Source: an uncultured Burkholderiales bacterium (GTDB taxonomy: Bacteria > Pseudomonadota > Gammaproteobacteria > Burkholderiales > Burkholderiaceae_C). Taken from it: a stretch of 64,000 nucleotides of DNA. Location: contig CAIMTJ010000042.1 in NCBI GenBank assembly GCA_903844385.1, positions 39,095-103,094 of the forward strand, given 5' to 3'. Position numbers and translations under genes: made by a program. Under the pieces are notes generated by a model. The model was not told where the DNA came from. It did no database searches and saw only the letters and a program-made list of their open reading frames with translations. Shown piece after piece: positions 1 through 8,923 of this stretch (the stretch's first letter is position 1; every line of letters starts with the position of its first letter).

Positions 1-1642
1 CCATGTCGTGGATCACGGTGAGGGGGCGAGAAGAACTTTGACGGGTTCGCAGCGACACAAGGGCAGCATCTCCGGCATACTGATCCACCAAGGCCTGTAA
101 AAACCCCAAGTTGCCGTTGCTGGGGTAAACAATTTTTTGTCCGAAAATTTCTTGAATTTCAACGGCAGCCTCATTGCTGATGAAATCCGCGTCCGCGATC
201 AACACCACCGAGTTGGCGGCACTGGTTTGAGCCAAGTGAGCAGGCTCAGCAGGAACAACGGACTTGTCCTGCGCCGTCTCAGGCTTGGCCAAGGCCCCAT
301 CCCTTGGGGCTTTGGCAGCGGTGGGGGCCGACTTGGCCGCGTCCGGTTTGGCCACAACCTTGCCGTCCTTGCTCACTTTGTCCTTGTCCTTGGGGTCAAC
401 CGGCAAGAGCGGTGCACCCTCTGGATATGCCGTTTTGAATTGCCCCTCAACGCGAACCGCCACCGGCAGTTCAACACCCGAGGCCTTGAAAGCGCCCAGG
501 GCCTTGGCACCGCGATCCATCAATTGAGACGAGGCAACAAGAGCAGAGTTTTTAGAGCTGTGAATGAGCACCTCATGCTTGAGGCCCGGGGCCGCCTCCA
601 AGGTAAAACTGCCCGCAAAGGGAAACAAGGTCGCACCGAGTTTGGCGGTGGCAATATCGTTTTGGTTATAGGCTTGGTCATTGAATGACAACAATGTGGG
701 AAGACCTTGAACGCCTGATCCCGACATGAATTGCAAGTCAGACACCACCTTGGTGGTGTCCAAGCTCACTCCCCAGCCCTTCATCAGACGCTCCAAATTG
801 GAATTGGTGCCCCCTGGCTGCATACCGCCTTGACCAGGGATCAAGTCAAAATAGGCATAGGGATCGAGCATGGCGATGAGTTTGCCGCCTCGCATGACGA
901 ATTGGTCCAAGGCGTATTGCGTTGGCTCACTGATGTCTTTGGGGTGCAAGACCAGAAGAATTTTGATAGCGGGATCAATCTCTTTGGCGTCAATCGCGAC
1001 GTTGACAACTTTGTAGTCACGCTCGAGCTCGCTCACAAACACTTGCTTTTGCGAGGGCGGGATGCCCATCATGGGCATGCCCCTGGAGCCAAAAACAGGC
1101 TCGGAGCTCAAAATACCCACCTGCGTTTTGTCACCCTCTTTGGTGCGAGAGATGGCGCGCACAATGTCGTACTCCAAAAGCCTTTCGCGCTCCATGGTAA
1201 TGGCTGGGATGACCGACTTGTGCTCACCGCGTGAAGCCACCAAGCCCAAATAGAAATGGTCTCCATTTTGAAGGGCTTGAGAGCCAATACCATCGGCCGT
1301 GGCAGCGTCCTCGACGGGTGTATCGGGTTGAGGGTCGTCGTTTTCGATGATCAGTTTGCCCGCACTTGCAGACTTGAACTCGGCCAACAAATCTTCCACT
1401 CGGGAAGCAAAGCCTTTGAGGGCCAAGGGCATGTTCTCATCGCTTTTGGAAAAATAAAACTTGATTTTGACTGGTTCATCCAGATTTTTAAGAATCTCTC
1501 GAGTGCCAGGCGACAAGGTATAGACCTGGTCCTGCGTCAAATCCAAGTGAGAGTAGACGTAAGCGCTCCCCCAATTGAGGGCCACCACCGCCAACAAGGC
1601 GAGGACAATAGCGATGTAAATATTTTTGATCGGTTTAAACAT
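1..1642 (-). CDS. GldG-like ABC transporter auxiliary protein (partial, C-terminus off window)
   Basis: This gene is not in the ORF track because it leaves the window; I translated it by hand. It starts MFKPIKNIYIAIV with one N-terminal membrane segment (about residues 8-28) and continues as a long extracytoplasmic region. That layout fits the GldG / ABC_transp_aux family (PF09822) of auxiliary subunits for ABC-2 type exporters. About 547 codons are visible and no stop is reached. Late in the visible part is an Ala/Lys/Asp-rich low-complexity stretch (DAAKSAPTAAKAPRDG). The start lies 9 nt after the stop of the permease gene, so it is the third gene of a gldA-gldF-gldG-like operon. The family assignment rests on context and architecture; the substrate is unknown. 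Confidence 0.8.
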   Translation of the reverse strand, partial: MFKPIKNIYIAIVLALLAVVALNWGSAYVYSHLDLTQDQVYTLSPGTREILKNLDEPVKIKFYFSKSDENMPLALKGFASRVEDLLAEFKSASAGKLIIENDDPQPDTPVEDAATADGIGSQALQNGDHFYLGLVASRGEHKSVIPAITMERERLLEYDIVRAISRTKEGDKTQVGILSSEPVFGSRGMPMMGIPPSQKQVFVSELERDYKVVNVAIDAKEIDPAIKILLVLHPKDISEPTQYALDQFVMRGGKLIAMLDPYAYFDLIPGQGGMQPGGTNSNLERLMKGWGVSLDTTKVVSDLQFMSGSGVQGLPTLLSFNDQAYNQNDIATAKLGATLFPFAGSFTLEAAPGLKHEVLIHSSKNSALVASSQLMDRGAKALGAFKASGVELPVAVRVEGQFKTAYPEGAPLLPVDPKDKDKVSKDGKVVAKPDAAKSAPTAAKAPRDGALAKPETAQDKSVVPAEPAHLAQTSAANSVVLIADADFISNEAAVEIQEIFGQKIVYPSNGNLGFLQALVDQYAGDAALVSLRTRQSSSRPLTVIHDM

Positions 1643-1651
1643 TGTGGAACC

Positions 1652-2395
1652 TCAACGCGCACGCACTTGACGAACGACCAAACTGGTGATGAATAAATAA
1701 AAAGCGGCGGTGGAGACAAAGTAAACAATGTCTCGGGTGTCCAAAACGCCACGCTGAAAGCTGTCGAAATGGGATAAATAGGAGAAATTGGCGACTCTCT
1801 CAATGCTCTCTGGGGTGAGCCAGCGACTGAGTAAATTGGTGATGGGTGCAAATCCCAAGAGCGTGGTGCCCAAGCACAACATCACGGAAAATATAAAAGC
1901 GATCACTTGATTGCGAGTCATCGACGAGGCCAAGCATGACACCGCCAAATAGGTACCCGCCAACAAAAAGCATCCAACATAACCCGAGACAATGACGCCG
2001 TTGTCAGGATCTCCCAACCAATTGACCGTCACGATCATGGGGAAACTCAGAGAAATGGCCACCATGAGAAAAATCCATGAGGCCAAGAATTTCCCAATGA
2101 TGGCCTGCCACACCGTGACCGGCAAGGTCAAGAGCAGCTCAATCGTGCCCAAGCGACGCTCCTCAGACCACAGTCGCATGCCAACGGCGGGGACCAAAAA
2201 AATCAATAACCACGGCATCCAATTGAAAAAAGAGGACAACGAGGCTTCATTCATGTTGAAAAATCCACCCAGGGTGAAGGTGAAGATACCCGACAAGATC
2301 AAATAAGCGATCAAAAACACAAAGGCCAACGGAGACCCCAGATAGACTTGCAATTCACGCTTGGTGATCGCGAGGGTGGTGTTGAAGTAACTCAT
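1652..2395 (-). CDS. ABC-2 type transporter permease (GldF-like)
   Basis: A 247-residue integral membrane protein with about six hydrophobic segments, beginning MSYFNTTLAITKRELQVYLGSPLAFVF. The N-terminal helix followed by the GGFFNMNEASLSSFF loop and the MRLWSEERRLGTIELLLTLP coupling segment are typical of GldF-type ABC-2 permeases. Its ATG overlaps the upstream ATPase stop codon by 4 nt (ATGA), so the two are translationally coupled. It would form the membrane pore of an exporter with the ATPase and the GldG-like subunit. What it exports cannot be told from sequence. Confidence 0.88.
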   Translation of the reverse strand: MSYFNTTLAITKRELQVYLGSPLAFVFLIAYLILSGIFTFTLGGFFNMNEASLSSFFNWMPWLLIFLVPAVGMRLWSEERRLGTIELLLTLPVTVWQAIIGKFLASWIFLMVAISLSFPMIVTVNWLGDPDNGVIVSGYVGCFLLAGTYLAVSCLASSMTRNQVIAFIFSVMLCLGTTLLGFAPITNLLSRWLTPESIERVANFSYLSHFDSFQRGVLDTRDIVYFVSTAAFYLFITSLVVRQVRAR

Positions 2396-3162
2396 GCGTG
2401 GGTCTCCAAATTCGATGTATCGCTAGGCGCAGCCGTGGGGTGGGGAGTATCCGCCAAGGTGACCAAGCGAAAGAAATCATCCATGCGTCCACTTGGGGTT
2501 CTGGCCTTGAACTCTCGGGGTGTGCCATTGGCCACAATGACCCCTGCATTGATGACAATGGCACGAGAGCAAACGGCCTCCACCTCTTCCAAGACGTGTG
2601 TCGAAAACACGATGGCTTTGGAGCGCCCCATGTGAGTAATCAATTCCCGAATCTCAAACTTTTGATTGGGATCGAGCCCATCGGTGGGCTCATCCAAGAC
2701 CAGGACTTGAGGGTCATGAATCAAAGCTTGCGCCAAACCGGTTCGCTGTCTAAAGCCCTTGGACAAGGTATCGATGGCTTGGTGCCAAACACGGTCCAAG
2801 TGACATTCCTCACAAACCCGCTCCAAAGCTTGGCGTTGTGCTGCACCGCGTAAACCACGTATTTCGGCGATGAACTTCAAGAAGTTTCCCACGGTCATTT
2901 CTTCATAGAGAGCGGCAGACTCGGGCAAATAGCCGATGGTTTCTTTGGCCTGCAATGCATGGGTCGAGAGATCAAAACCGCAAACTTCCACTCGGCCCGC
3001 AGTGGGCTCCAAAAAGCCCGTGATGATGCGCATGGTGGTGGATTTGCCAGCGCCATTGGGGCCTAAAAAGCCCAACACCTCACCAGGAGCGACCTCAAAT
3101 GAGACGTCGCTCAAGACTTGTTTGTTGCCAAACGTTTTGAATAAATTGTCAACTTTGATCAT
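2392..3162 (-). CDS. ABC transporter ATP-binding protein (GldA-like)
   Basis: A 256-residue ABC ATPase. Walker A is GPNGAGKST (about residues 35-43), the signature region is LSKGFRQRTGLAQALIHDP, and Walker B is VLVLDEPTDGLDP, followed by the H-loop STHVLEEVEA. The degenerate signature (LSKGFRQR rather than LSGGQ) is usual for drug/gliding-type ABC-2 exporters. It is the first gene of the three-gene operon. The upstream 440 bp carry no other gene, so the operon promoter should lie there. It couples ATP hydrolysis to the GldF-like permease at the inner membrane. Confidence 0.9.
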   Translation of the reverse strand: MIKVDNLFKTFGNKQVLSDVSFEVAPGEVLGFLGPNGAGKSTTMRIITGFLEPTAGRVEVCGFDLSTHALQAKETIGYLPESAALYEEMTVGNFLKFIAEIRGLRGAAQRQALERVCEECHLDRVWHQAIDTLSKGFRQRTGLAQALIHDPQVLVLDEPTDGLDPNQKFEIRELITHMGRSKAIVFSTHVLEEVEAVCSRAIVINAGVIVANGTPREFKARTPSGRMDDFFRLVTLADTPHPTAAPSDTSNLETHA

Positions 3163-3605
3163 AGGAGTGTCCTTAGGCGAGTCTTTTTGCTGCGCCCATT
3201 GAAGAAAATATCAATTTTGGGTTGAAATTGAGGATGGAGTTGAAAATTTCAAGAGGCGAGTCTAGTCCAATTTGAATCGACTTGGGCCCCGCCCTGGGTG
3301 AGCCAAGAACTCTTAGCGCAACGTTGTCGCGCTTTGAAATTGACAGTCCCTTTGTTTTTTGATTTGCGCGAATGTTAGCGTAATTTCTGAGCACATGGCG
3401 CGATACTGGCGCAAATGAGGGTAAAAACTAATCCTCCATGGCCAGCTGCAGGGGCTTGAGGGGCTTGAGGGGTTTGAGGGGGCCTGAGCACCCAAAGCCG
3501 CCTAAAGTGCCGCGGGCACCTCTATGCTTGAGACTCTGGAGCAAGAGCCAAGGGACGCCTGCGATTTGATTCGATAAAAAATCGCACAACGCAACACCAG
3601 TGCGC
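3163..3605. other. Intergenic region with a 9-bp tandem repeat
   Basis: About 440 bp between the SDR stop and the ABC operon start. I see no convincing gene; short ORFs here have low-complexity or unrecognisable translations. It holds the 9-bp tandem repeat listed separately and an AT-richer segment (about 3190-3260) upstream of the ABC operon that probably contains its promoter. Confidence 0.6.
3451..3477. repeat. Nonanucleotide tandem repeat, three copies
   Basis: Three adjacent copies of a 9-bp unit: GGGGCTTGA, GGGGCTTGA, GGGGTTTGA, followed by a decayed fourth (GGGGGCCTGA). It lies downstream of the SDR stop in non-coding DNA. It is a simple slippage-type minisatellite; no function is evident. 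Confidence 0.85.
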
Positions 3606-4385
3606 TCAAAGCAGCCCCGCATAAGAGCCACCATCGAGCTGGAGGTTCTGGCCAGAAATAAATCCCGCTTGCGCCGAACATAAAAAAGCACAGGCATCGG
3701 CAAATTCACCAGGGGTACCAAACCGTTTGGCCGCCACTGTTTGTACGATCTCTTCACGCGCAGCCTCGTAGCTGATACTCTTATTTTTAGCAATGCGCTG
3801 GGCCATGAAATCTTGCCTTGGCGTATCGATGCGCTCGGGCAGCAAATTATTGATGGTCACGTTGTCGGCCACTGCCTCTTGTGACACCGATTTACAAAAT
3901 GCAGTGAGCCCCGTGCGTGCTGTGGTTGACAGCGCCATGTGCGAGCGTGGACTCTTGACCATGGCCGAAGTGATGTTGACGATTCGTCCAAAACGCCTCT
4001 CGCGCATCCCTGGCAAAAAACCTCGTATGAGCAAAATGGGAGCAAGCATATTGCCCTCGAGTGCAGACAACCAGGCTGCATGATCCCAGTCTTTGAGCAC
4101 ACCCGGAGGTGGACCCGCATTGTTGTTGACCAAAATATCGAGTGGCTCGCAGACTTGAAACAAGTGCGCTCGACCGTCGTCATGCGTGATATCGGCCACC
4201 ACAGTTTTTACGCTCACGCCAGTGCTTTTCAAAATGTGGGCATGAGCCACATCGAGTCTGCCTTGGTCTCTGCCGTTGATGTAGACCAGCGCCCCTTCCC
4301 GGGCCAAAGCGAGCGCACAAGCCATCCCCAAACCCTGGGAAGAAGCACACACCAACGCTCGGCGACCCTTGATTGCCAAATCCAT
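3606..4385 (-). CDS. Atypical short-chain dehydrogenase/reductase (SDR) family protein
   Basis: 259 residues from the ATG at 4385 (MDLAIKGRRALVCASSQGLG), which has an AGAGG-type ribosome site; the longer track ORF adds an unconserved 21-residue extension. The Rossmann glycine motif reads ASSQGLG rather than TGxxxGIG. The region that normally holds the catalytic YxxxK reads ALSTTARTGLTAFCK, so Tyr and the standard Lys are missing. This matches the BKR-like atypical SDR subgroup known not to fit the canonical motif or tetrad. NNAG is kept as LVNNNAGPPPG. It is the last gene of a catabolic operon with a Bug protein, a DUF3500 protein and an FAD monooxygenase, 17 nt after the Bug gene. The reaction is uncertain. 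Confidence 0.85.
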   Translation of the reverse strand: MDLAIKGRRALVCASSQGLGMACALALAREGALVYINGRDQGRLDVAHAHILKSTGVSVKTVVADITHDDGRAHLFQVCEPLDILVNNNAGPPPGVLKDWDHAAWLSALEGNMLAPILLIRGFLPGMRERRFGRIVNITSAMVKSPRSHMALSTTARTGLTAFCKSVSQEAVADNVTINNLLPERIDTPRQDFMAQRIAKNKSISYEAAREEIVQTVAAKRFGTPGEFADACAFLCSAQAGFISGQNLQLDGGSYAGLL

Positions 4386-4402
4386 ATCAATACCCTCTTG
4401 TT

Positions 4403-5395
4403 TTATTTTTGAGTGACGATTTTGGCAGACTTGATCACGCCCGCCCATTGCCCACTCTCCAGAGCCATCATTTTGGTGAATTCTTGAGCACCATAAACCA
4501 CCGGATCAAAACTCATCTCTCGCATGCGCTTTTGATAAGCCCCATCTTTGGCCAAGAGGGCCAACTCATGCTCCCAAAAACCGATGACCTCAGGCGGTGT
4601 TTTGGCGGCAAAGAAAGCACCATACCAATTCATGATGTCCAAATTGCTCAGTCCACTCTCGCTCAAGGTGGGCAATTCAGGATAGGCCTCTAGTCGATTG
4701 GATTCCAAGGTCGCCAAAGCGCGCAGCTTACCCGCTTTTATGTGCTCCTTCACCGACTCCACTGATTGCACCAAAAATTGCACATCCCCTCCCAGCAAAC
4801 CCATCACCGCGGGCGCACTGCCTTGGTAGGGCACGTGAGTGAGCGTCACGCCAGCCTTGGCAAAAATGATCTCCGAGATCAAATGAAACGCGTGCCCCAA
4901 ACCTGGAGAGCCATAAAAGTACTTGTCAGGATTTTTCTTGACCAGCGCAAAAAAATCAGACAAATTGGTGGCCGGCACTTTGGCATTGACCACAATCACA
5001 GCGGGATTACGCCCCATGAGGGAAGCGGGCAGCAAGTCCTTGGCGGGGTCATAGGCGGGTTTGGGATCAAAATGCGGCGCAATGGTGATGGGCGTTGGCG
5101 GCGCAAATAGCAAGGTGTAGCCGTCAGCGGGGGCTTTGACCACGTAGTTGGTTCCAATTTGTCCAGACGCACCGGGCATGTTCTCCACAGTGATGGATTG
5201 CCCCCATTTTTGAGACAACATGAGGGCCACCAATCTGCCCACTGTGTCGGGCCCGCCAGTGGCGGGAAACGGCACGATCATGCGAATGTTGCGAGTGGGG
5301 TATTTGCTGCTTTGCGCCCACAGCGGGCCTGTCGTGAGGGCACCCATTCCGGTGGCCATCAACAAGGTTCTGCGATTGAAAGTCGGAAGTGACAT
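4403..5395 (-). CDS. Bug/TctC-family periplasmic substrate-binding protein
   Basis: 330 residues with a twin-arginine-like N-terminal signal (NRRTLLMATGMGALTTGPLWA), then YPTRNIRMIVPFPATGGPDTVGR, the standard Bug-family opening strand and carboxylate-binding loop. ENMPGASGQIGTNYV and HVPYQGSAPAVMGLLGGDVQ are further family blocks. An AAAGGG ribosome site lies 7 nt before the ATG. Bug proteins bind carboxylates in the periplasm. No TctA/TctB membrane subunits are in the window, so it may act as an orphan receptor or share a transporter. It sits between the DUF3500 and SDR genes in an aromatic-type operon, suggesting an aromatic acid ligand (inference). Confidence 0.92.
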   Translation of the reverse strand: MSLPTFNRRTLLMATGMGALTTGPLWAQSSKYPTRNIRMIVPFPATGGPDTVGRLVALMLSQKWGQSITVENMPGASGQIGTNYVVKAPADGYTLLFAPPTPITIAPHFDPKPAYDPAKDLLPASLMGRNPAVIVVNAKVPATNLSDFFALVKKNPDKYFYGSPGLGHAFHLISEIIFAKAGVTLTHVPYQGSAPAVMGLLGGDVQFLVQSVESVKEHIKAGKLRALATLESNRLEAYPELPTLSESGLSNLDIMNWYGAFFAAKTPPEVIGFWEHELALLAKDGAYQKRMREMSFDPVVYGAQEFTKMMALESGQWAGVIKSAKIVTQK

Positions 5396-5447
5396 GGTCT
5401 AACCCTTTGCAATGGTTGAAAAAATGAGAAAAAGCTTGGCTGCGCCG

Positions 5448-6938
5448 TCATCGGCCAGGATCAATCCCATCCGTTCGGGCGCTGGGGTCAGCGCGAACCG
5501 CTGGATGCCCTGTGACGGATGGGGGGTGATCGTGTGAATGATCATGCGAGTGACCCGGGCCGTGGGCATGATCATGCGAGTGACCCGGGCCGTGGGCATG
5601 ATCGAGCGTTTGCGCAGGGTGATTTGAGCGCTTCAACTCAGATGGGTCACGCCGCTCATGGTCCATCCTCAAGCCCACCACACCAGGCTTGAGGGATGCG
5701 TCATGGTCCCTCAAATAATGCAGTCGCAAAAGATCCTTGCCGTAGTCGCCACCATTGGGGGTCCTCACCAAGGTGTGGATGTGAAATTTGGCGGGCAAGT
5801 TATTGGTGAGAAAAACGCCCGAATGGTGATCAAACTCGGCCATAATCACTGGACTTTGGATGCGGTAGTAAAAAGTGTCGTGATCCTGAGTCCCCCCAAT
5901 CCAGGAGAAATAGGTCTCATCCAAGCGATCTTGAACCTCCTGCATCCGTGCTTTGTGGGGTCCGGCCGGCAAGGGTTCAATGAAGGACTGCACCAAATCC
6001 AAGAGCCGAGTTTGCTGAGCAGCATTGAAGTGTTTGGCGGCAATCCCTTCATAGGCAATGATGCGGTTGTCTTGCATGGCGCCGCCCAGATGCAATTGAT
6101 CGGCTTTGTGGCGACGACCATCGGGCAAGTCTCCACCCGCGCTAGAGTGATAGACATTGGCTTTTTCACGTTGACTGGCACTCAAAGCGTTGATCAAAGA
6201 CAGGCCTTGACGCTCCTCGTCTTCGAACATCTTGAGTCCCGCATGAAGCCCCTCATCAATGGAATTGGGCTCCGCACCCATGAAAGTGGGTGAAATCACC
6301 ATTTGGTCTTTGATCACCAAACAATTGAGTGCCAAGTGGTGACCACTGACTTGCCAGCCCCAAGGCTCAACGAGTGAGGGTTCACCAAACAAGGTGAAGT
6401 TATAACTCCACTCACCCAGCACCTTTGTATTGTGGGTGAGAGTGCCCAAAAAATGATTGATGCGCATGGTGTTGCGGGTTTTCTCAAATCCCTTGGGCGA
6501 CAGACTGCAGGCCATGAGCTTCAAGATCGACTCGCGCGCTGCAAGACCCAACTCCTCGAGTCGCAAGCCGTAGCGGTAGATGTACATCTCCGTGTTGTTC
6601 CAGCGTCTCCACTCGCGAGCGTGAAGCGTAAGACTCACCAAGCGCCTTTGCTCTGCACTCAGAAGGTTCAACATCGCCAAGGCAGCCTCCACCATGGCCT
6701 GCACAGGGGCATCTTGGGCCTGTCGTTGAAAGAGACCTGGCACCACTTGTCCGTTGGTGGTGACCCCCAAGAACTCTTGTGCATAAAGCTCGTCCCAGGG
6801 ATCAAACAGCAACGCTTTGGGGTAAGGATTGGCCAGTCCCGCATCTCCATGCTGGTAGGCGTCTCGACCTTGAAAAGCAGCCACCCTTGGGTAATCCAAA
6901 GTGGGGACAAAAGGACGAAAATCTTTCGGATCAGTCAT
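5448..6938 (-). CDS. DUF3500 family protein with histidine-rich C-terminal tail
   Basis: 496 residues from the ATG at 6938 (MTDPKDFRPFVPTLDY), which follows a GGGAGATGAAGAG ribosome site inside the intercistronic junction; the track start adds 55 residues overlapping the monooxygenase gene. The body matches DUF3500: VSLTLHAREWRRWNN near the front, WGWQVSGHHLALNCLVI in the middle, and HDTFYYRIQSPVIMAEFDHHSGVF plus FHIHTLVRTPNGGDYG near the end. The last 60 residues are a His/Asp/Gly/Pro tail (DHAHGPGHSHDHAHGPGHSH) encoded by a perfect 30-bp duplication, reminiscent of metal-storage tails. Molecular function of DUF3500 is not established. It is the second gene of the operon, 4 nt after the monooxygenase stop. 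Confidence 0.85.
   Translation of the reverse strand: MTDPKDFRPFVPTLDYPRVAAFQGRDAYQHGDAGLANPYPKALLFDPWDELYAQEFLGVTTNGQVVPGLFQRQAQDAPVQAMVEAALAMLNLLSAEQRRLVSLTLHAREWRRWNNTEMYIYRYGLRLEELGLAARESILKLMACSLSPKGFEKTRNTMRINHFLGTLTHNTKVLGEWSYNFTLFGEPSLVEPWGWQVSGHHLALNCLVIKDQMVISPTFMGAEPNSIDEGLHAGLKMFEDEERQGLSLINALSASQREKANVYHSSAGGDLPDGRRHKADQLHLGGAMQDNRIIAYEGIAAKHFNAAQQTRLLDLVQSFIEPLPAGPHKARMQEVQDRLDETYFSWIGGTQDHDTFYYRIQSPVIMAEFDHHSGVFLTNNLPAKFHIHTLVRTPNGGDYGKDLLRLHYLRDHDASLKPGVVGLRMDHERRDPSELKRSNHPAQTLDHAHGPGHSHDHAHGPGHSHDHSHDHPPSVTGHPAVRADPSARTDGIDPGR
5538..5597. repeat. Perfect 30-bp tandem duplication encoding the His-rich tail
   Basis: Two adjacent identical copies of a 30-bp unit beginning ATGATCATGCGAGTGACCCG. 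Read on the minus strand they encode two DHAHGPGHSH decapeptides in the tail of the DUF3500 protein. Because 30 is a multiple of three, copy number could change without breaking the frame. Confidence 0.95.
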
Positions 6939-6942
6939 CTCT

Positions 6943-8769
6943 TCATCTCCCAGTTCTGTCTGTTTGACGATCGTGGGCTTTGGCAGTGAAGCGCTCTGGT
7001 GTTGGGTGCGAATCCAAGGGCTGCGCCCCAAGCACAAGCGACCACAGGGCTTGAGCCTGGTCGGATCCATCGACGTCGCCTGGCTCACCATGCCACGCCA
7101 CATGTTGATCGGGTCGAATCAGCACCAAGGTGGAGGTGTACACATCTTGGATGCAAAGCTTGGGGGCCACTTCACGCGCGTGGCCACTGTCTCGATGAGG
7201 TTGATCACAGTCGCTCGTGCTGTCTTCGATCACCAAGTCACGCCACTGCAGTGTCTTGAGCGGCAAGCCCAAACGTTGAGCCGCTTCACTCAGAGAGTAC
7301 ACGGCCTGTGCCTGCCCCATATTGATCAAGGTAAAGCCCAATCCAAAGTGATCAAAACAAGATACCCCAGGCGACAGCCACACATGGGGCGCTCTGGCAC
7401 CAGAGCGTAAAACGCCAGACAATGTGTCCCAATGATCCGCTGGGGCTGGAGCCAAGTCGTGCGCCACGATATTGGACAACTCATAGCGCTCCCCCAGCTG
7501 CAACCCAACGCTGCGGTACTGCGCCGCATCCTCTTTCAAGATCTGCTCGCCCAACAAGGCCCTGGCTTGGGCAGCCTCAGAGGAATGGTCCTCAAAATTG
7601 CGCGGGACGTGCCAGCCGTCCATGACTGCCGCGCATTGCACACCAAAAGCGGCATTGCGCAGTCCCATGGGTCGACGCTCTCGCTCAAAGCTCTCGAGCA
7701 GCCCCTCCCCCCCCCAGCCTTTGATCACCGCTTCCAACTTCCAGCACAAATTCATCACGTCACCAATGCCCGTGTTCATGCCCATGCCGCCCAGCGGCGT
7801 GAACAAATGAGCGGCGTCTCCCACCAAAAATGCATGCCCCAGTTGATAGCGATCAGCCACCAAGGCCAAGCCTCCGCGCCAAGGACCGCCCGAGAGAATT
7901 TCAAAATCCAAGTCATGGTGAGCCAACAGCGTTTCATCGCTCGAGAGTAAGGAGCGCACGACTTCGCGTGCATCCAGCGTCTGCCAATCCACGCCTGGAG
8001 GAACTTGGTAGTGCACCACCCAACGCTCTTGTCCGTCTTGGGCAAACATCAAACCGCGCAAATCGGGGTTGATGATCCAATTGGAGTGAGCCGGCAAGCG
8101 AGCACTTCTCGCTTGCAAGTGTGGCGCTCGAATGTAGTAAGAGAGCATGGTGCCGCCCATGAATGAGCGCTCAAGGCTGCCGTCTTGCCCTTGCAGCTGT
8201 GCGCCAATGGTTTTTCTCACCAAACTGTTGGCCCCGTCTGCGCCAATTAAAAACCGTGCATGAACCGTGTAGATTTGCCCCTGAGGGTTTTGAATGCGCG
8301 CCTTAATCGGATGAGACTCTCCAGCCCCCCCATCGGTAAACCCCAGCAATCGGTGACCAAAACAGATACCCCCCCCAGCCAGGGACTGGGCGTGGTGGCA
8401 AAGCTCCTTCTCCAAGGTGATCTGAGAGATCTGGTTGGGCAGCTCCGGCGTGGGCCAGTTCGACACGGGTCTGGGCATGCGGGCAAACTCTTCACCACAA
8501 AACCGTGTCACATAGGCCGAGGCCCTTTGGACATGGTTGGGAAGGCCTGCTTGGCGCAAAGACGCATGCAGACCGAGCCGGCGGAAATACTCCATCGAGC
8601 GCGAATTGGTGGTGTTGCATTTGGGGTGCTGCGCTGTGGTGTGCTGATCGGTCACCACCCAAGTTGCCACATTCCTGGCCCCCAACTCAATGCACGCACT
8701 CAGTCCCACGGGACCCGCGCCCACGATCAAGACCGCGGTTTTTATATCTTGCGCTGTGCTCATCGACAT
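6943..8769 (-). CDS. FAD-dependent aromatic monooxygenase (PheA/TfdB/MhpA type)
   Basis: About 608 residues. The FAD-binding motif VLIVGAGPVGLSACIELG is at the N-terminus, the DG motif is FLIGADGANSLVRK, and the GD motif is FLVGDAAHLFTPLGGMGMNTGIGD, all typical of class A flavoprotein hydroxylases. A C-terminal thioredoxin-like domain (FTLINMGQAQAVYSLSEAA and VLIRPDQHVAWHG) fits the phenol hydroxylase/MhpA group. The track start at 8775 is TTG; I prefer ATG at 8769, and 8763 is also possible. It heads the operon with DUF3500, Bug and SDR genes and diverges from the Rieske oxygenase. The expected reaction is NAD(P)H-dependent ring hydroxylation of a phenolic or aryl acid; the substrate is unknown. 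Confidence 0.9.
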   Translation of the reverse strand: MSMSTAQDIKTAVLIVGAGPVGLSACIELGARNVATWVVTDQHTTAQHPKCNTTNSRSMEYFRRLGLHASLRQAGLPNHVQRASAYVTRFCGEEFARMPRPVSNWPTPELPNQISQITLEKELCHHAQSLAGGGICFGHRLLGFTDGGAGESHPIKARIQNPQGQIYTVHARFLIGADGANSLVRKTIGAQLQGQDGSLERSFMGGTMLSYYIRAPHLQARSARLPAHSNWIINPDLRGLMFAQDGQERWVVHYQVPPGVDWQTLDAREVVRSLLSSDETLLAHHDLDFEILSGGPWRGGLALVADRYQLGHAFLVGDAAHLFTPLGGMGMNTGIGDVMNLCWKLEAVIKGWGGEGLLESFERERRPMGLRNAAFGVQCAAVMDGWHVPRNFEDHSSEAAQARALLGEQILKEDAAQYRSVGLQLGERYELSNIVAHDLAPAPADHWDTLSGVLRSGARAPHVWLSPGVSCFDHFGLGFTLINMGQAQAVYSLSEAAQRLGLPLKTLQWRDLVIEDSTSDCDQPHRDSGHAREVAPKLCIQDVYTSTLVLIRPDQHVAWHGEPGDVDGSDQAQALWSLVLGAQPLDSHPTPERFTAKAHDRQTDRTGR

Positions 8770-8889
8770 ATCCAAAGACCATCCGAATCAATTCAATCGA
8801 AGCACTCTAGCCGATCCCATCCCTAGGGTCTAGAGTAAAAACCCCTTTTGCGCCTTCACTCCCCTTCAGTTTGAAAACCCTCGTGTCCC

Positions 8890-8923
8890 GGGGAATTGGC
8901 TTGGGCCAATCGCCCCATTGACA
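8890..8923. promoter_or_regulatory. Candidate operator/promoter between divergent catabolic genes
   Basis: In the roughly 210-bp divergent spacer there is an imperfect inverted repeat, GGGGAATTGG (8890-8899) facing CCAATCGCCCC (8906-8916), followed directly by TTGACA (8918-8923), a perfect -35 hexamer. No well-spaced -10 follows: TACAAT at 8935 is 11 nt away and GTCTAT at 8941 is at the right distance but poor. This suggests an activator-dependent promoter for the Rieske gene. No regulator gene is adjacent. Inference from pattern only. Confidence 0.35.

Noticed and set aside
3428-3793. 121-residue ORF ending LKPLKPLKPL
   Set aside because: The end is only a translation of the 9-bp tandem repeat and the rest lies across the SDR gene in another frame.
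5399-5599. 66-residue ORF with repeated MPTARVTRMI
   Set aside because: Out-of-frame reading of the 30-bp duplication in the DUF3500 gene.
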